Position numbers and translations under genes: made by a program. A stretch of DNA of 64,000 nt from Pseudomonas sp. VD-NE ins (GTDB lineage: Bacteria > Pseudomonadota > Gammaproteobacteria > Pseudomonadales > Pseudomonadaceae): positions 6,111,001 through 6,175,000 of the forward strand of contig NZ_CP134772.1 of the NCBI RefSeq assembly GCF_031882575.1. Reading direction: 5' to 3'. The notes beneath the pieces are model-generated. The model ran no database searches. It was given only the letters and a program-made list of their open reading frames with translations, and was not told the DNA's origin. Positions 36,153 through 48,238 of the stretch are shown here, piece after piece (within the stretch, counting starts at the first letter, position 1; each line of letters opens with the position of its first letter).

Positions 36153-36236
36153 TCAGTTAACCTTACATTCAGCTGACCCTTCAGATTACGCTGAGATTTC
36201 ACCTCCAGCAAGATCGGCTTAATCTTCGAAGCATTA
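36153..36236 (-). pseudogene. Decayed duplicate of the fba 3' end
   Basis: The minus strand encodes [15 protein letters not shown] then RNLKGQLNVRLT, which aligns with the true end of fba at 36338 onward, [15 protein letters not shown] then [12 protein letters not shown]. The DNA alignment covers about 80 bases with scattered mismatches. It has no gene body upstream, so it is a relic of an insertion or recombination at the fba 3' end. Confidence 0.75.
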
Positions 36237-36286
36237 TGGGTTGCTCTTACTTTTAGATGACTTCGTCAGGCGACAAAATCGCCCAC

Positions 36287-36316
36287 AAAAAACCCGCCTC
36301 ACGGCGGGTTTCTTTT
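36287..36316 (-). terminator. Terminator of fba
   Basis: On the minus strand AACCCGCCGTGAGGCGGGTT is followed by a T-run, 22 bases past the fba stop. Confidence 0.88.
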
Positions 36317-36337
36317 AAAGCAGTCTAACGCTCAGGC

Positions 36338-37402
36338 TTAGTTAACCTTGGCGCTCAACTCACCCTTCAGATAACGCTGATACATCGCTTCCAGCGAGAT
36401 CGGTTTGATCTTCGAAGCATTACCGGCAGTGCCGAACGCTTCATAACGAGCGATACACACATCACGCATTGCGGTCACGGTCGCGCCGAAGAATTTACGT
36501 GGGTCGAATTCGCTCGGGTTGGTGGCCATCAGGCGACGCATTGCGCCGGTGGAGGCCAGACGCAGGTCGGTGTCGATGTTGACCTTGCGCACGCCGTACT
36601 TGATGCCTTCGACGATTTCTTCAACCGGTACGCCGTAGGTTTCTTTGATGTCGCCGCCGTACTGGTTGATGATCGCCAGCCACTCTTGTGGCACCGAGGA
36701 CGAACCGTGCATCACCAGGTGGGTGTTCGGGATGCGCTTGTGGATTTCCTTGATGCGGTCGATCGCCAGCACGTCACCGGTAGGTGGCTTGGTGAACTTG
36801 TAGGCGCCGTGGCTGGTGCCGATGGCGATGGCCAGGGCATCGACCTGGGTGCGCTTGACGAAGTCAGCGGCTTCTTCCGGGTCGGTCAGCATTTGGCTGT
36901 GATCCAGAACGCCTTCGGCGCCGATGCCGTCTTCTTCACCGGCCATGCCGGTTTCCAGCGAACCCAGGCAGCCCAGCTCGCCTTCTACCGAAACGCCGCA
37001 GGCGTGCGCCATGGCCACGGTTTGTTGGGTAACGCGGACGTTGTAGTCGTAGTCGGTCGGGGTCTTGCCGTCTTCGCCGAGGGAGCCGTCCATCATCACC
37101 GAGCTGAAGCCCAGTTGGATCGAGCGCTGGCAGACGTCGGGGCTGGTGCCGTGGTCCTGGTGCATGCACACCGGGATGTGCGGGAATTCTTCGATCGCGG
37201 CGAGGATCAGGTGACGCAGGAAAGGCGCGCCGGCGTATTTGCGAGCGCCGGCCGAAGCCTGGACGATCACCGGGGAGTCAGTCTTGTCAGCGGCTTCCAT
37301 GATGGCGCGCATCTGCTCAAGGTTGTTGACGTTGAAGGCTGGAACGCCGTAGCCGAATTCGGCTGCGTGGTCCAACATCTGGCGCATGCTGATAAGTGCC
37401 AT
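36338..37402 (-). CDS. fba: Fructose-1,6-bisphosphate aldolase, class II (354 aa)
   Basis: A zinc-dependent aldolase that cleaves fructose-1,6-bisphosphate to glyceraldehyde-3-phosphate and DHAP (in Pseudomonas mainly gluconeogenic). The class II signatures are present: [15 protein letters not shown] (about residues 77-91), [12 protein letters not shown] (about 135-146) with a catalytic acid, and zinc ligands in [10 protein letters not shown] and [10 protein letters not shown]. Length is normal for the 354-aa subclass. It lies downstream of epd-pgk, as in many proteobacteria, but two lipoprotein genes and a REP doublet intervene, so it probably has its own promoter. Confidence 0.97.
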   Translation of the reverse strand: MALISMRQMLDHAAEFGYGVPAFNVNNLEQMRAIMEAADKTDSPVIVQASAGARKYAGAPFLRHLILAAIEEFPHIPVCMHQDHGTSPDVCQRSIQLGFSSVMMDGSLGEDGKTPTDYDYNVRVTQQTVAMAHACGVSVEGELGCLGSLETGMAGEEDGIGAEGVLDHSQMLTDPEEAADFVKRTQVDALAIAIGTSHGAYKFTKPPTGDVLAIDRIKEIHKRIPNTHLVMHGSSSVPQEWLAIINQYGGDIKETYGVPVEEIVEGIKYGVRKVNIDTDLRLASTGAMRRLMATNPSEFDPRKFFGATVTAMRDVCIARYEAFGTAGNASKIKPISLEAMYQRYLKGELSAKVN

Positions 37403-37541
37403 TGTGTGTGTCTCTCCCGGTTGAGGGTCGTTAATCGTGCCAGCCTGCCGGAGCGGCGGCGGCTATTCAAGTGATTGCAGATCGGGGGTTGAAGCCCGGT
37501 CTGGTGATTCGATAAAGCAAAATCCTGAGAACTGCACAGAT

Positions 37542-37637
37542 CCCCTGTGGGAGCGAGCCTGCTCGCGAAAGCAATCTTGCAGTCGCTGATGCAGTGCCTG
37601 TCAGACCGCTTTCGCGAGCAGGCTCGCTCCCACATTA
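37542..37637. repeat. REP doublet (GTGGGAGCGAGCCTGCTCGCGAA type)
   Basis: Two inverted copies lie between the MliC-like gene and fba. Confidence 0.85.
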
Positions 37638-37654
37638 GAACTGTGGTGTGTCAA

Positions 37655-37987
37655 TTACTGCGCTTTGCAGCCGCGGCCGATCAGGTCATTGGTGGCGACC
37701 CAGTACACCAGGCCTTCCTCTCCCTTGACTTGAAACGCCAGCATGCCGTCGCTGTACAGCGTGCCCGAAGCGCCTGGCTCTTCTTTCAGGCGATAGACCT
37801 GATCACCGCCACCCAGTCGCACGTCGACTTCCTTCTGACCGGCATCGGCGTAACGCCACAGCACCTTGGCCTGGCTGTCGCAGGTCCAGGTCGTCCAGTT
37901 GTCCGCCGGAGCAGACGATTGAAACAGGTTCAACTGCGCGCAACCGCCCAACAATGCCAACGCCGCAATGGCGAACAAGCCTTTCAT
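37655..37987 (-). CDS. MliC-family lysozyme inhibitor lipoprotein (110 aa)
   Basis: A lipoprotein signal peptide with lipobox LLGGC (MKGLFAIAALALLGGC) precedes an MliC-like domain of about 85 residues. W-T-C-D-S-Q-A-K near residue 34 and GRGCKAQ at the end supply the conserved disulfide cysteines, and the YSDGMLAFQVKGEEGLVYW block resembles the inhibitor loop. Family members sit in the outer membrane and block c-type lysozyme. Length is typical. It follows a second small lipoprotein gene by 57 bases on the same strand. Confidence 0.85.
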   Translation of the reverse strand: MKGLFAIAALALLGGCAQLNLFQSSAPADNWTTWTCDSQAKVLWRYADAGQKEVDVRLGGGDQVYRLKEEPGASGTLYSDGMLAFQVKGEEGLVYWVATNDLIGRGCKAQ

Positions 37988-38044
37988 CCGTGTTCCTCGA
38001 CTGACGGCGCACGCCGCCAGCCCTGAGTTAAAGAGTCAGACCCG

Positions 38045-38266
38045 TCAAGGACAACCATGTTCCTTGGCCGGGGTTTGCGTCTCGTATTTGTCCAGACCGT
38101 CCGGCCCGGACCGCTTGTTCAGCACCGGGTTGGTTTCGGCCTGCCAGTCGGCCTGATAGCAGCCCTTCTGCGACTCGCTCGGCGCCGGCGTGGCTTCGGC
38201 CTTCGGGTTACTCCCGCAGGCCGCCAGCGTACCGGTCAGCAACAACAGTGCTAACGACTTGACCAT
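38045..38266 (-). CDS. Small lipoprotein of unknown function (73 aa)
   Basis: Lipobox LAAC follows a short hydrophobic signal (MVKSLALLLLTGTLAAC). The mature peptide is about 58 residues, polar and Pro-rich, with two further cysteines (KGCYQADW and EHGCP) that may form a disulfide. ATG 38266 has AAAGGAGT upstream, so the start is firm despite a longer frame overlapping pgk. It begins 34 bases after the pgk stop and is probably in the pgk transcript. Confidence 0.82.
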   Translation of the reverse strand: MVKSLALLLLTGTLAACGSNPKAEATPAPSESQKGCYQADWQAETNPVLNKRSGPDGLDKYETQTPAKEHGCP

Positions 38267-38300
38267 GTAAACACTCCTTTGCCTGGCCAAACGGGCGGCC

Positions 38301-39464
38301 TCAGGCCTTGGCCCGGCTTTCCAGGACTTCAACGGCTGGCAGCACTTTGCCCTCGACGAATTCGAGGAACGCGCCACCTCCGGTGGAAATGTAGGAGATT
38401 TGTTCAGCCACGCCATATTTATCGATGGCGGCCAGGGTGTCGCCACCGCCAGCGATAGAGAACGCCGAGCTTTCAGCGATGGCCTGGGCCAGCACTTTGG
38501 TGCCGTTGCCGAACTGGTCGAATTCGAACACGCCGACCGGACCGTTCCACAGAATGGTTTTCGACGATTTCAGCAGTTCGGCGAAATTGGCTGCAGTTTG
38601 CGGGCCGATGTCCAGAATCATGTCGTCCGCCGCAACGTCAGCGATCAGCTTGACGGTGGCTTCTGCGGTTTCAGCGAATTCTTTGGCAACCACCACGTCA
38701 ACCGGAAGCGGCACGCTGACTTTGGCTGCGATGGCGCGTGCGGTGTCGAGCAGATCCGGCTCGTACAGCGACTTGCCAACCGGGTGACCGGCAGCAGCGA
38801 GGAAGGTGTTGGCGATGCCGCCGCCGACGATCAGTTGATCGCAGATCTGGCTCAGGCTGTTCAGCACGTCGAGTTTGGTCGAGACCTTGGAGCCGGCAAC
38901 AATGGCAGCCATTGGCTGAGCCGGTGCGCCAAGCGCTTTGCCCAGTGCATCCAGTTCAGCGGCCAGCAGCGGGCCAGCAGCAGCGACTTTGGCGAACTTG
39001 GCCACGCCGTGGGTCGAACCCTCGGCACGGTGAGCGGTGCCGAAGGCGTCCATCACGAACACGTCGCACAGGGCGGCGTATTGCTGGGCCAGTTCGTCAG
39101 CGTTCTTTTTCTCGCCCTTGTTGAAGCGCACGTTTTCGAACAGCACGATGTCGCCGGCCTTGACCTCGACGCCGCCCAGGTAATCAGCCACCAGTGGCAC
39201 TTCGCGGCCCAAGGCCTTGCTCAGGTAGTCAGCGACTGGCTTGAGGCTGTTCTCGGCGGAGAATTCGCCTTCGGTCGGACGGCCAAGGTGCGAGCAGACC
39301 ATCACGGCCGCGCCTTTTTCCAGGGCCAGCTTGATGGTCGGCAGCGAAGCCAGGATACGCGCATCGCTGGTGACAACACCGTCCTTGACTGGGACGTTGA
39401 GGTCTTCGCGGATCAATACGCGCTTACCTTGCAGATCGAGGTCGGACATCTTCAACACGGTCAT
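38301..39464 (-). CDS. pgk: Phosphoglycerate kinase (387 aa)
   Basis: Interconverts 1,3-bisphosphoglycerate and 3-phosphoglycerate with ADP/ATP. The N-terminal signature [16 protein letters not shown] and the substrate-site HLGRPTEG are intact, as is the C-terminal nucleotide-domain loop [16 protein letters not shown] 39464 ([12 protein letters not shown]) gives 387 aa, the normal bacterial size. The epd stop is 12 bases upstream, showing tight epd-pgk coupling. Confidence 0.97.
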   Translation of the reverse strand: MTVLKMSDLDLQGKRVLIREDLNVPVKDGVVTSDARILASLPTIKLALEKGAAVMVCSHLGRPTEGEFSAENSLKPVADYLSKALGREVPLVADYLGGVEVKAGDIVLFENVRFNKGEKKNADELAQQYAALCDVFVMDAFGTAHRAEGSTHGVAKFAKVAAAGPLLAAELDALGKALGAPAQPMAAIVAGSKVSTKLDVLNSLSQICDQLIVGGGIANTFLAAAGHPVGKSLYEPDLLDTARAIAAKVSVPLPVDVVVAKEFAETAEATVKLIADVAADDMILDIGPQTAANFAELLKSSKTILWNGPVGVFEFDQFGNGTKVLAQAIAESSAFSIAGGGDTLAAIDKYGVAEQISYISTGGGAFLEFVEGKVLPAVEVLESRAKA

Positions 39465-39476
39465 GGGTCGCACTTC

Positions 39477-40529
39477 CTACGGTTTTTTTGAAGTTGCTGT
39501 TTGCAGATAGTGTTCTGCAACGTCCAGCATTCGGTTGGCAAAACCCCACTCGTTGTCGAACCAGGCCAGGATGTTCACCAGCTTGGGGCCGGAAACACGG
39601 GTCTGACTGGCATCGACGATGGCCGAATGTGGGTCATGGTTGAAATCACAACTGGCGTGCGGCAGCTCGGTATAAGCGAGCAGACCTTTGAGCGGGCCAC
39701 TGGTGGCGGCTTCGCGCAGGATCCGGTTGACCTCGTTGGCGTCGGTCGCCGTGGCGGTCTGCATCGTGATGTCGAGGCAGGACACGTTGACCGTCGGCAC
39801 GCGTACGGCTTTGGCCTGAATTCGCCCGGCAAGTTCCGGCAGCAGGCGCTCGATACCACGCGCCAGACCAGTGGACACCGGGATCACCGACTGGAACGCC
39901 GAACGGGTGCGGCGCAGGTCTTCGTGGTGATAGGCGTCGATCACTGGCTGATCGTTCATCGCCGAGTGAATGGTGGTGATCGACACATAATCGAGGCCGA
40001 TCGCCTTGTCGAGCAGACGCAACAGCGGCACACCGCAATTGGTCGTACAGGAGGCGTTGGACACCAGCAGTTCGTCGCCGGTCAGGCAATCCTGATTGAC
40101 GCCGTAAACGATGGTGGCGTCGACGTCCGCCTCGCTGGCCATCGGCTGCGAGAACAACACGCGTGGCGCACCGGCGTTAAGGAAACGCTGGCCGTCTTCA
40201 CGGGTGTTGTAGGCGCCGGAGCATTCGAGCACCAGATCGACGCCGAGTGACGCCCAATCGATGCCTTCGGGGGTGGCACTGCGCAGGACCTTCACGCAGT
40301 CGCCATTAATATGCAGACAATCGCCTTCTACTCGCACTTCGCCCGGAAAACGGCCGTGGGTGGAGTCGAAGCGTGTCAGGTATTCGATGCTGGCCATGTC
40401 CGCCAGATCGTTGATCGCGACAATTTCAAACCCGGCTTTTTCGCCTCGCTCAAACAACGCACGCAAGACGCAACGACCAATCCGGCCGTAGCCGTTGAGT
40501 GCAACTTTGTAGGGACGCGGTTGAGGCAT
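39477..40529 (-). CDS. epd: D-erythrose-4-phosphate dehydrogenase (350 aa)
   Basis: A GAPDH-family enzyme of the vitamin B6 pathway that oxidises erythrose-4-phosphate to erythronate-4-phosphate. The N-terminal NAD fold shows VALNGYGRIGRCVLRAL, and the active-site Cys lies in SNASCTTNC. Assignment as Epd rather than GapA rests on its place directly before pgk and downstream of transketolase, which handles the same sugar phosphate, and on the N-terminus MPQPRPYKVALNGYGRIG. GAPDH side activity is possible. Confidence 0.92.
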   Translation of the reverse strand: MPQPRPYKVALNGYGRIGRCVLRALFERGEKAGFEIVAINDLADMASIEYLTRFDSTHGRFPGEVRVEGDCLHINGDCVKVLRSATPEGIDWASLGVDLVLECSGAYNTREDGQRFLNAGAPRVLFSQPMASEADVDATIVYGVNQDCLTGDELLVSNASCTTNCGVPLLRLLDKAIGLDYVSITTIHSAMNDQPVIDAYHHEDLRRTRSAFQSVIPVSTGLARGIERLLPELAGRIQAKAVRVPTVNVSCLDITMQTATATDANEVNRILREAATSGPLKGLLAYTELPHASCDFNHDPHSAIVDASQTRVSGPKLVNILAWFDNEWGFANRMLDVAEHYLQTATSKKP

Positions 40530-40581
40530 GGGGTTCTCGATTACCGTGGTGAATCAGGCAGTGCGACGTTGCCCGAACCAA

Positions 40582-40652
40582 CGCTTTCGCGAGCAAGCTC
40601 GCTCCCACAGGGAAATGCATTCCAATGTGGGAGCGAGCTTGCTCGCGAAGGC
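40582..40652. repeat. REP doublet (GCGAGCAAGCTCGCTCCCACA type)
   Basis: Two inverted units with a short spacer lie between tkt and epd, a likely site of mRNA processing or partial termination. Confidence 0.85.
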
Positions 40653-40679
40653 GTCAGCTCAGACGACATCTTTTCTGGA

Positions 40680-42677
40680 TCAGTCTTCCAGCAGCTCTTC
40701 AGCCTGACCCAGGATGTTTTCCAGGGTGAAGCCGAACTCTTCGAACAGTGCCGAAGCCGGAGCCGATTCGCCGTAGGTGGTCATGCCGATCACGCGACCT
40801 TCCAGACCCACGTACTTGAACCAGAAGTCGGCGTGAGCCGCTTCGATCGCGATACGCGCGCTGACCTGCAACGGCAGCACGGCTTGCTTGTAACCGGCGT
40901 CCTGAGCATCGAACACGCTGGTGCACGGCATGGAAACCACACGCACCTTGCGACCTTGTTCGGTCAGCTTGTCGAAGGCCTGAACCGCCAGACCGACTTC
41001 CGAACCGGTCGAAATCAGGATCAGCTCAGGCTCGCCTGCGCAGTCCTTCAACACGTAACCGCCACGGCTGATGTCGGCAATCTGCCCGGCATCGCGTTCC
41101 TGGTGTTGCAGGTTCTGACGCGAGAAGATCAGCGCCGAAGGGCCGTCCTTGCGCTCCAGAGCGTTTTTCCAGGCCACGGCCGATTCAACGGCATCGGCTG
41201 GACGCCAGGTGTCGAGGTTCGGTGTGGTACGCAGGCTGGTCAGCTGCTCGATCGGCTGGTGCGTCGGGCCGTCTTCGCCCAGACCGATGGAGTCGTGGGT
41301 GTAGACGTGGATCACCTGCTTCTTCATCAGCGCCGACATGCGCACGGCGTTGCGCGCATATTCCATGAACATCAGGAAGGTTGCGCCGTAAGGCACCAGG
41401 CCGCCGTGCAGGGTCACGCCGTTCATGATCGCGGTCATGCCGAATTCGCGCACGCCGTAGTACATGTAGTTGCCGCTGGCATCTTCAGCGCTGACGCCCT
41501 TGCAACCTTTCCACAGGGTCAGGTTGGAACCGGCCAGGTCAGCGGAGCCGCCGAGCAGTTCCGGCAGCAACGGGCCGAACGCGTTCAGGGTGTTCTGGCT
41601 GGCTTTACGGCTGGCGATGGTTTCGCCTTTGGCCGCGACTTCGGCGATGTAGGCCGAGGCTTTCTCGGAGAAGTCAGCCGGCAGCTCACCGCTCAGGCGA
41701 CGCACCAGTTCGTTGGCTTCGGTCGGGAATGCAGCGGAGTAGGCAGCGAAACGCTGATCCCACTCGGCTTCGGTTGCGCGACCTTTTTCCTTGGCATCCC
41801 ACTCGGCATAGATGTCGGCCGGGATTTCGAACGGACCGTGGTTCCAGTTCAGCGCCTGACGGGTCAGAGCGATTTCCGCGTCGCCCAATGGAGCGCCGTG
41901 GCAGTCTTCTTTGCCCTGCTTGTTCGGCGAACCGAAACCGATGGTGGTCTTGCAGCAGATCAGGGTCGGCAGCGGGCTCTTGCGCGCGGTCTCGATGGCG
42001 GTCTTGATCTCTTCCGGGTCGTGGCCGTCAACGTTGCGGATCACTTGCCAGTTGTAGGCTTCGAAACGCTTCGGGGTGTCATCGGTGAACCAGCCTTCGA
42101 CTTCGCCGTCGATGGAGATGCCGTTGTCATCGTAGAAAGCGATCAGCTTGCCCAGACCCAGCGTACCTGCCAGAGAAGCGACTTCGTGGGAAATGCCTTC
42201 CATCATGCAGCCATCACCCAGGAACACATAGGTGTGGTGGTCGACGATGTTGTGGTTCGGACGGTTGAACTGCGCCGCCAGGACTTTTTCAGCGAGGGCG
42301 AAACCGACAGCGTTGGCCAGACCCTGACCTAGTGGGCCGGTGGTGGTTTCAACACCCGGGGTGTAACCGAATTCAGGGTGACCCGGGGTGCGGCTGTGCA
42401 GTTGACGGAACTGCTTGAGGTCGTCGATCGACAGGTCGTAACCGGTCAGGTGCAGCAGCGAATAGATCAACATCGAGCCATGGCCGTTGGACAGCACGAA
42501 GCGGTCACGGTCGGCGAACGATGGATTGCTCGGGTTGTGCTTGAGGTAGTCGCGCCAAAGCACTTCGGCAATATCTGCCATACCCATTGGGGCACCGGGA
42601 TGGCCGCTGTTGGCTTTTTGCACGGCATCCATGCTGAGGGCACGAATGGCGTTGGCACGCTCACGACGGCTAGGCAT
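40680..42677 (-). CDS. tkt: Transketolase (665 aa)
   Basis: A thiamine-diphosphate enzyme moving two-carbon units in the pentose phosphate pathway. The thiamine motif GDG...N is visible as [15 protein letters not shown], and the conserved [10 protein letters not shown] and [16 protein letters not shown] blocks are intact. Length is normal. ATG 42677 is preceded by CAGGAGATCAGCG. It produces or consumes erythrose-4-phosphate, the substrate of Epd downstream. The leader contains two hairpins, one followed by a T-run (see the next entry), and the divergent sahR operator lies about 210 bases upstream. Confidence 0.97.
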   Translation of the reverse strand: MPSRRERANAIRALSMDAVQKANSGHPGAPMGMADIAEVLWRDYLKHNPSNPSFADRDRFVLSNGHGSMLIYSLLHLTGYDLSIDDLKQFRQLHSRTPGHPEFGYTPGVETTTGPLGQGLANAVGFALAEKVLAAQFNRPNHNIVDHHTYVFLGDGCMMEGISHEVASLAGTLGLGKLIAFYDDNGISIDGEVEGWFTDDTPKRFEAYNWQVIRNVDGHDPEEIKTAIETARKSPLPTLICCKTTIGFGSPNKQGKEDCHGAPLGDAEIALTRQALNWNHGPFEIPADIYAEWDAKEKGRATEAEWDQRFAAYSAAFPTEANELVRRLSGELPADFSEKASAYIAEVAAKGETIASRKASQNTLNAFGPLLPELLGGSADLAGSNLTLWKGCKGVSAEDASGNYMYYGVREFGMTAIMNGVTLHGGLVPYGATFLMFMEYARNAVRMSALMKKQVIHVYTHDSIGLGEDGPTHQPIEQLTSLRTTPNLDTWRPADAVESAVAWKNALERKDGPSALIFSRQNLQHQERDAGQIADISRGGYVLKDCAGEPELILISTGSEVGLAVQAFDKLTEQGRKVRVVSMPCTSVFDAQDAGYKQAVLPLQVSARIAIEAAHADFWFKYVGLEGRVIGMTTYGESAPASALFEEFGFTLENILGQAEELLED

Positions 42678-42711
42678 CGCTGATCTCCTGGGTGTGAATA
42701 GATTGAAACGG

Positions 42712-42777
42712 AAAAAAGGAGGGCATTTTCCCTCACCGGAGCGCCTCGGGGCAATGACAGATAGTCATCCGGGGGCG
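42712..42777 (-). promoter_or_regulatory. Hairpin pair in the tkt leader, possible attenuator
   Basis: On the minus strand a stem (CGCC...GGCG with inner ATGAC/GTCAT, 42777-42742) is followed by GAGGG-AAAATG-CCCTC and then CTTTTTT (42734-42712), ending 35 bases before the tkt start. The second hairpin has the form of a weak intrinsic terminator inside the leader. Confidence 0.4.
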
Positions 42778-42883
42778 TTTTTCCAATGGATAGCGGCGCT
42801 TTCTTTTGGTGAAACCTTTCCGCTACTCGTTTGTAGAGTTAACCGGTGAGTGAGAAGTGCAATAAAAAGCGCCATTGATCGAG

Positions 42884-42907
42884 CAATATCAAAACTTTTT
42901 GATATTG
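42884..42907. promoter_or_regulatory. SahR operator palindrome
   Basis: CAATATCAAAA and TTTTGATATTG are perfect 11-base arms around CT. The site lies 40 bases before sahR and between divergent tkt and sahR-metK. It has the form expected of an ArsR-fold dimer and resembles what I recall of SahR sites. Confidence 0.75.
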
Positions 42908-42947
42908 GCCTTGCGATGAATTCCCCCCGTCTCTAGACTGCGGCCCT

Positions 42948-43943
42948 ATGAATTTACGCGTGCCTTCCATTCGCCATGACGATTGCGACGAGCTGGCGGC
43001 CCTGTGCAAGGCCGGCGGCGATCCGTTGCGGCTGAATGTCCTGCGCGCATTGGCCAACGATTCGTTCGGTGTTCTGGAACTGGCGCAGATTTTCGGCATT
43101 GGCCAGTCCGGCATGAGCCACCACCTCAAGGTACTGGCACAGGCTGATCTGGTAGCAACCCGCCGCGAAGGCAACGCGATTTTCTATCGCCGCGCCCTGC
43201 CCCACACCGAACTGCTCGGCGGCAAATTACACGCTGCATTGTTAGAAGAAGTCGACAACCTCGATCTGCCTGACGATGTGCAATTGCGGATCGAACAGGT
43301 TCACGGCCAACGTGCCGCGGCCAGTCAGGACTTTTTCGCCCGGGTCGCGGAGAAATTCCGTGCCCAGCAAGACTTGATCGCAGGCCTGCCGCAGTACCGC
43401 GAAAGCGTGCTGGCCCTGCTCGACAAACTGAACTTCAATGGTGCAGCCACGGCCATTGAAGTCGGCCCCGGCGATGGTGCTTTTCTGCCGGAACTGGCGC
43501 GTCGCTTCGGCACCGTAACCGCGCTGGACAACAGCCCGGCGATGCTCGAACTGGCGCGTCAGGTATGTGAACGTGAACAGCTGGCTAACGTCAGCCTGCA
43601 ATTGGCCGATGCATTGAACGGCACAAGCCTTCAGGCCGATTGCGTAGTGTTGAACATGGTGTTGCACCATTTCGCCGCACCGGCCGATGCGCTCAAGCAC
43701 ATGGCCGACCTGCTGCAACCGGGCGGTAGCCTGCTCGTGACAGAGTTATGTAGCCACAACCAGAGTTGGGCCAGGGAGGCCTGCGGTGATCTGTGGTTGG
43801 GGTTTGAACAGGACGATTTGGCCCGTTGGGCCACCGCTGCGGGACTCGTTCCCGGGGAAAGCCTCTATGTAGGCTTACGTAATGGTTTCCAGATCCAGGT
43901 CCGCCATTTTCAGCGACCGGCTGGCGACACTCACCATCGGTAA
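42948..43943 (+). CDS. sahR: SahR-type regulator: ArsR helix-turn-helix fused to a SAM-methyltransferase domain (331 aa)
   Basis: The N-terminal ArsR/SmtB winged helix (about residues 15-95, LELAQIFGIGQSGMSHHLKVL) is followed by a methyltransferase fold (about 150-320) with motif I as IEVGPGDGAFLPEL near residues 168-181. No metal-binding CxC of classical ArsR proteins is seen. Proteins of this architecture next to methyl-cycle genes are SahR, repressors that respond to S-adenosylhomocysteine. The palindrome at 42884-42907 and the metK gene 18 bases downstream support this. Methyltransferase activity is not expected to be needed. Confidence 0.85.
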   Translation: MNLRVPSIRHDDCDELAALCKAGGDPLRLNVLRALANDSFGVLELAQIFGIGQSGMSHHLKVLAQADLVATRREGNAIFYRRALPHTELLGGKLHAALLEEVDNLDLPDDVQLRIEQVHGQRAAASQDFFARVAEKFRAQQDLIAGLPQYRESVLALLDKLNFNGAATAIEVGPGDGAFLPELARRFGTVTALDNSPAMLELARQVCEREQLANVSLQLADALNGTSLQADCVVLNMVLHHFAAPADALKHMADLLQPGGSLLVTELCSHNQSWAREACGDLWLGFEQDDLARWATAAGLVPGESLYVGLRNGFQIQVRHFQRPAGDTHHR

Positions 43944-43961
43944 ATTCAGGAAAACATCGAG

Positions 43962-45152
<1,191 letters not shown>

Positions 45153-45169
45153 GAACTTCCCGGCTGCAC

Positions 45170-45207
45170 AAAAAGCCCCGCACGGCTCACGCCCTGCGGG
45201 GCTTTTT
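45170..45207 (+). terminator. Terminator of sahR-metK
   Basis: AAAAAGCCCCGCA pairs with TGCGGGGCTTTTT around GGCTCACGCC; strong and symmetrical. Confidence 0.92.
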
Positions 45208-45269
45208 CATGCCTGAAACCGGGAGTTCAACTCAGAACGTTCAGGTCGATGCATATCCAGCAAACCACT

Positions 45270-45316
45270 CGGTCAGTCCCCTCTCCCCCGGGGAGAGGGT
45301 TAGGGTGAGGGGCTGT
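45270..45316. repeat. CCCTCACCC-type palindromic repeat
   Basis: CCCCTCTCCCCCGGGGAGAGG followed by GTTAGGGTGAGGGG; a single palindromic unit between metK and ligB. Confidence 0.75.
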
Positions 45317-45397
45317 TTTTACTGCACAGAAACAAGCCGTAAAACACCCATCCGGCGGAGTAAATATCTTCGCCTAACCTTCAAGCATTCCCCCTGA

Positions 45398-47089
<1,692 letters not shown>

Positions 47090-47186
47090 CTACGCAATCC
47101 CGGCGCGCCGGGAACCCATCGGCCACCGAGGCGCTCCAACAGCGCAGTGCCTGACCGACCCGATTGCCTTTGCACATGGAGCTTTT

Positions 47187-47582
47187 ATGAAATTTTTCGC
47201 ACCGCTCGCCTTACTGACCCTTTGCGGCGTAATGGCCGCCCCTGTGATGGCCGACGAAGACGCCCCGGGCCTGACCGGCTGCGCTGCCAAGAAGCAGGGC
47301 ATCATGAATCAGATCGAACAGGCGAAATCGCGCGGCAATGCCGATCAGCAGGCCGGCCTGCAAACGGCTCTGGATGAAGTGACGAAAAACTGCACCGACG
47401 CGGGGCTGAAGAAAGAACGCGAAAACAAGGTGCTCGACGCCAAGCACGAAGTGAGCAAGCGTCAGGCTGATCTCGACAAGGCCATGAAAAAAGGCGATCC
47501 GGAGAAGATCAACAAGCGCAAAGACAAGCTGGCTGAGTCGCGCAAAGAACTGCAAGACGCGCTGGACGAAATCGATAAGTAA
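47187..47582 (+). CDS. DUF1090 family periplasmic protein (YqjC-like, 131 aa)
   Basis: A signal peptide (MKFFAPLALLTLCGVMAAPVMA, cleavage after VMA) precedes a small helical, highly charged coiled-coil-like domain (GCAAKKQGIMNQIEQAKSRG to the C-terminal KLAESRKELQDALDEIDK). Two cysteines (TGCAAK and KNCTDAGL) are in the family pattern. YqjC is linked to stress regulons in enterics, but its function is unknown. ATG 47187 has GGAGC upstream. It stands alone between ligB and a REP doublet. Confidence 0.88.
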   Translation: MKFFAPLALLTLCGVMAAPVMADEDAPGLTGCAAKKQGIMNQIEQAKSRGNADQQAGLQTALDEVTKNCTDAGLKKERENKVLDAKHEVSKRQADLDKAMKKGDPEKINKRKDKLAESRKELQDALDEIDK

Positions 47583-47586
47583 AAAT

Positions 47587-47656
47587 CAGAAGATCGCAGC
47601 CTGCGGCAGCTCCTACCCTGATCAATGCAGGAGCTACCGCAGGCTGCGATCTTTTA
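47587..47656. repeat. REP doublet of the GGAGCTGCCGCAGGCTGCGATC type
   Basis: GATCGCAGCCTGCGGCAGCTCCTAC faces GCAGGAGCTACCGCAGGCTGC across about 15 bases, between convergent genes. Confidence 0.85.
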
Positions 47657-47660
47657 ATTA

Positions 47661-48110
47661 TCAATGATCGCGAAACTGTTTATGGCAAGCACTGCAGGCA
47701 TCTTCAACTTTCTGCACCGCCGGCCCGAGATTGCTGGCCTTGTACGGCTGAACCTGACTGGCAATCACCAATTCACCGGTGGCCGCTTCAAGGTTGCGGG
47801 CCATTTCCTGAAAACGCGCCTGCTGCTTCCAGACATCGTCCTTGGCGCTGGTGTGATCTTCTTCACGCACCTGCGGAAAATGCTTCCACGGTTCATGGGA
47901 CAACGCATCGAGTTTTACCGCGCCTTCGGCAAACTTCGGTCCGTCGAACGGAATGCGTCCACGCAACATGCCGCCCAGGTCTTCGCCGGTCTTGAGCATC
48001 TGCTTGAAGATCGCCTTGCGTTGGCCCAGCGGAGAATTCGGATCGACACCGCCACAGGCGGAAAGGGTCAGACAGGCCAGCAATACAACAGAAATTCGTT
48101 TAAGAGTCAT
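47661..48110 (-). CDS. Cytochrome c' (class II c-type cytochrome, 149 aa)
   Basis: A secreted or lipid-anchored haem protein. The signal has a lipobox-like LSAC (MTLKRISVVLLACLTLSAC). The mature four-helix bundle ends with the haem motif C-x-x-C-H at the extreme C-terminus (DACSACHKQFRDH), which is diagnostic of class II cytochromes c. Roles in this family include electron transfer and nitric oxide binding. It starts at 48110 and is divergent from mltA, sharing a 128-base promoter gap. Confidence 0.9.
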   Translation of the reverse strand: MTLKRISVVLLACLTLSACGGVDPNSPLGQRKAIFKQMLKTGEDLGGMLRGRIPFDGPKFAEGAVKLDALSHEPWKHFPQVREEDHTSAKDDVWKQQARFQEMARNLEAATGELVIASQVQPYKASNLGPAVQKVEDACSACHKQFRDH

Positions 48111-48238
48111 GGTGGCTTCAGGTCACGGAATTCGGCGGCCAGTATCCTCGCGTCCCCGCCAAACACCAATAGCCCTATTAAAAATACGGGTTGTTCGAGC
48201 GCATGGAGCACTCGGCCAACCGGCACAGGAATCACTCC

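Noticed and set aside
35948..36211. 87-codon minus-strand frame covering the orphan gene end and the fba relic
   Set aside because: Only its first part matches fba; the rest is antisense to the 116-aa gene, so it is a relic plus a shadow, not a gene.
40311..42332. 673-codon plus-strand frame opposite transketolase
   Set aside because: Shadow frame; tkt on the minus strand has all thiamine-enzyme motifs.
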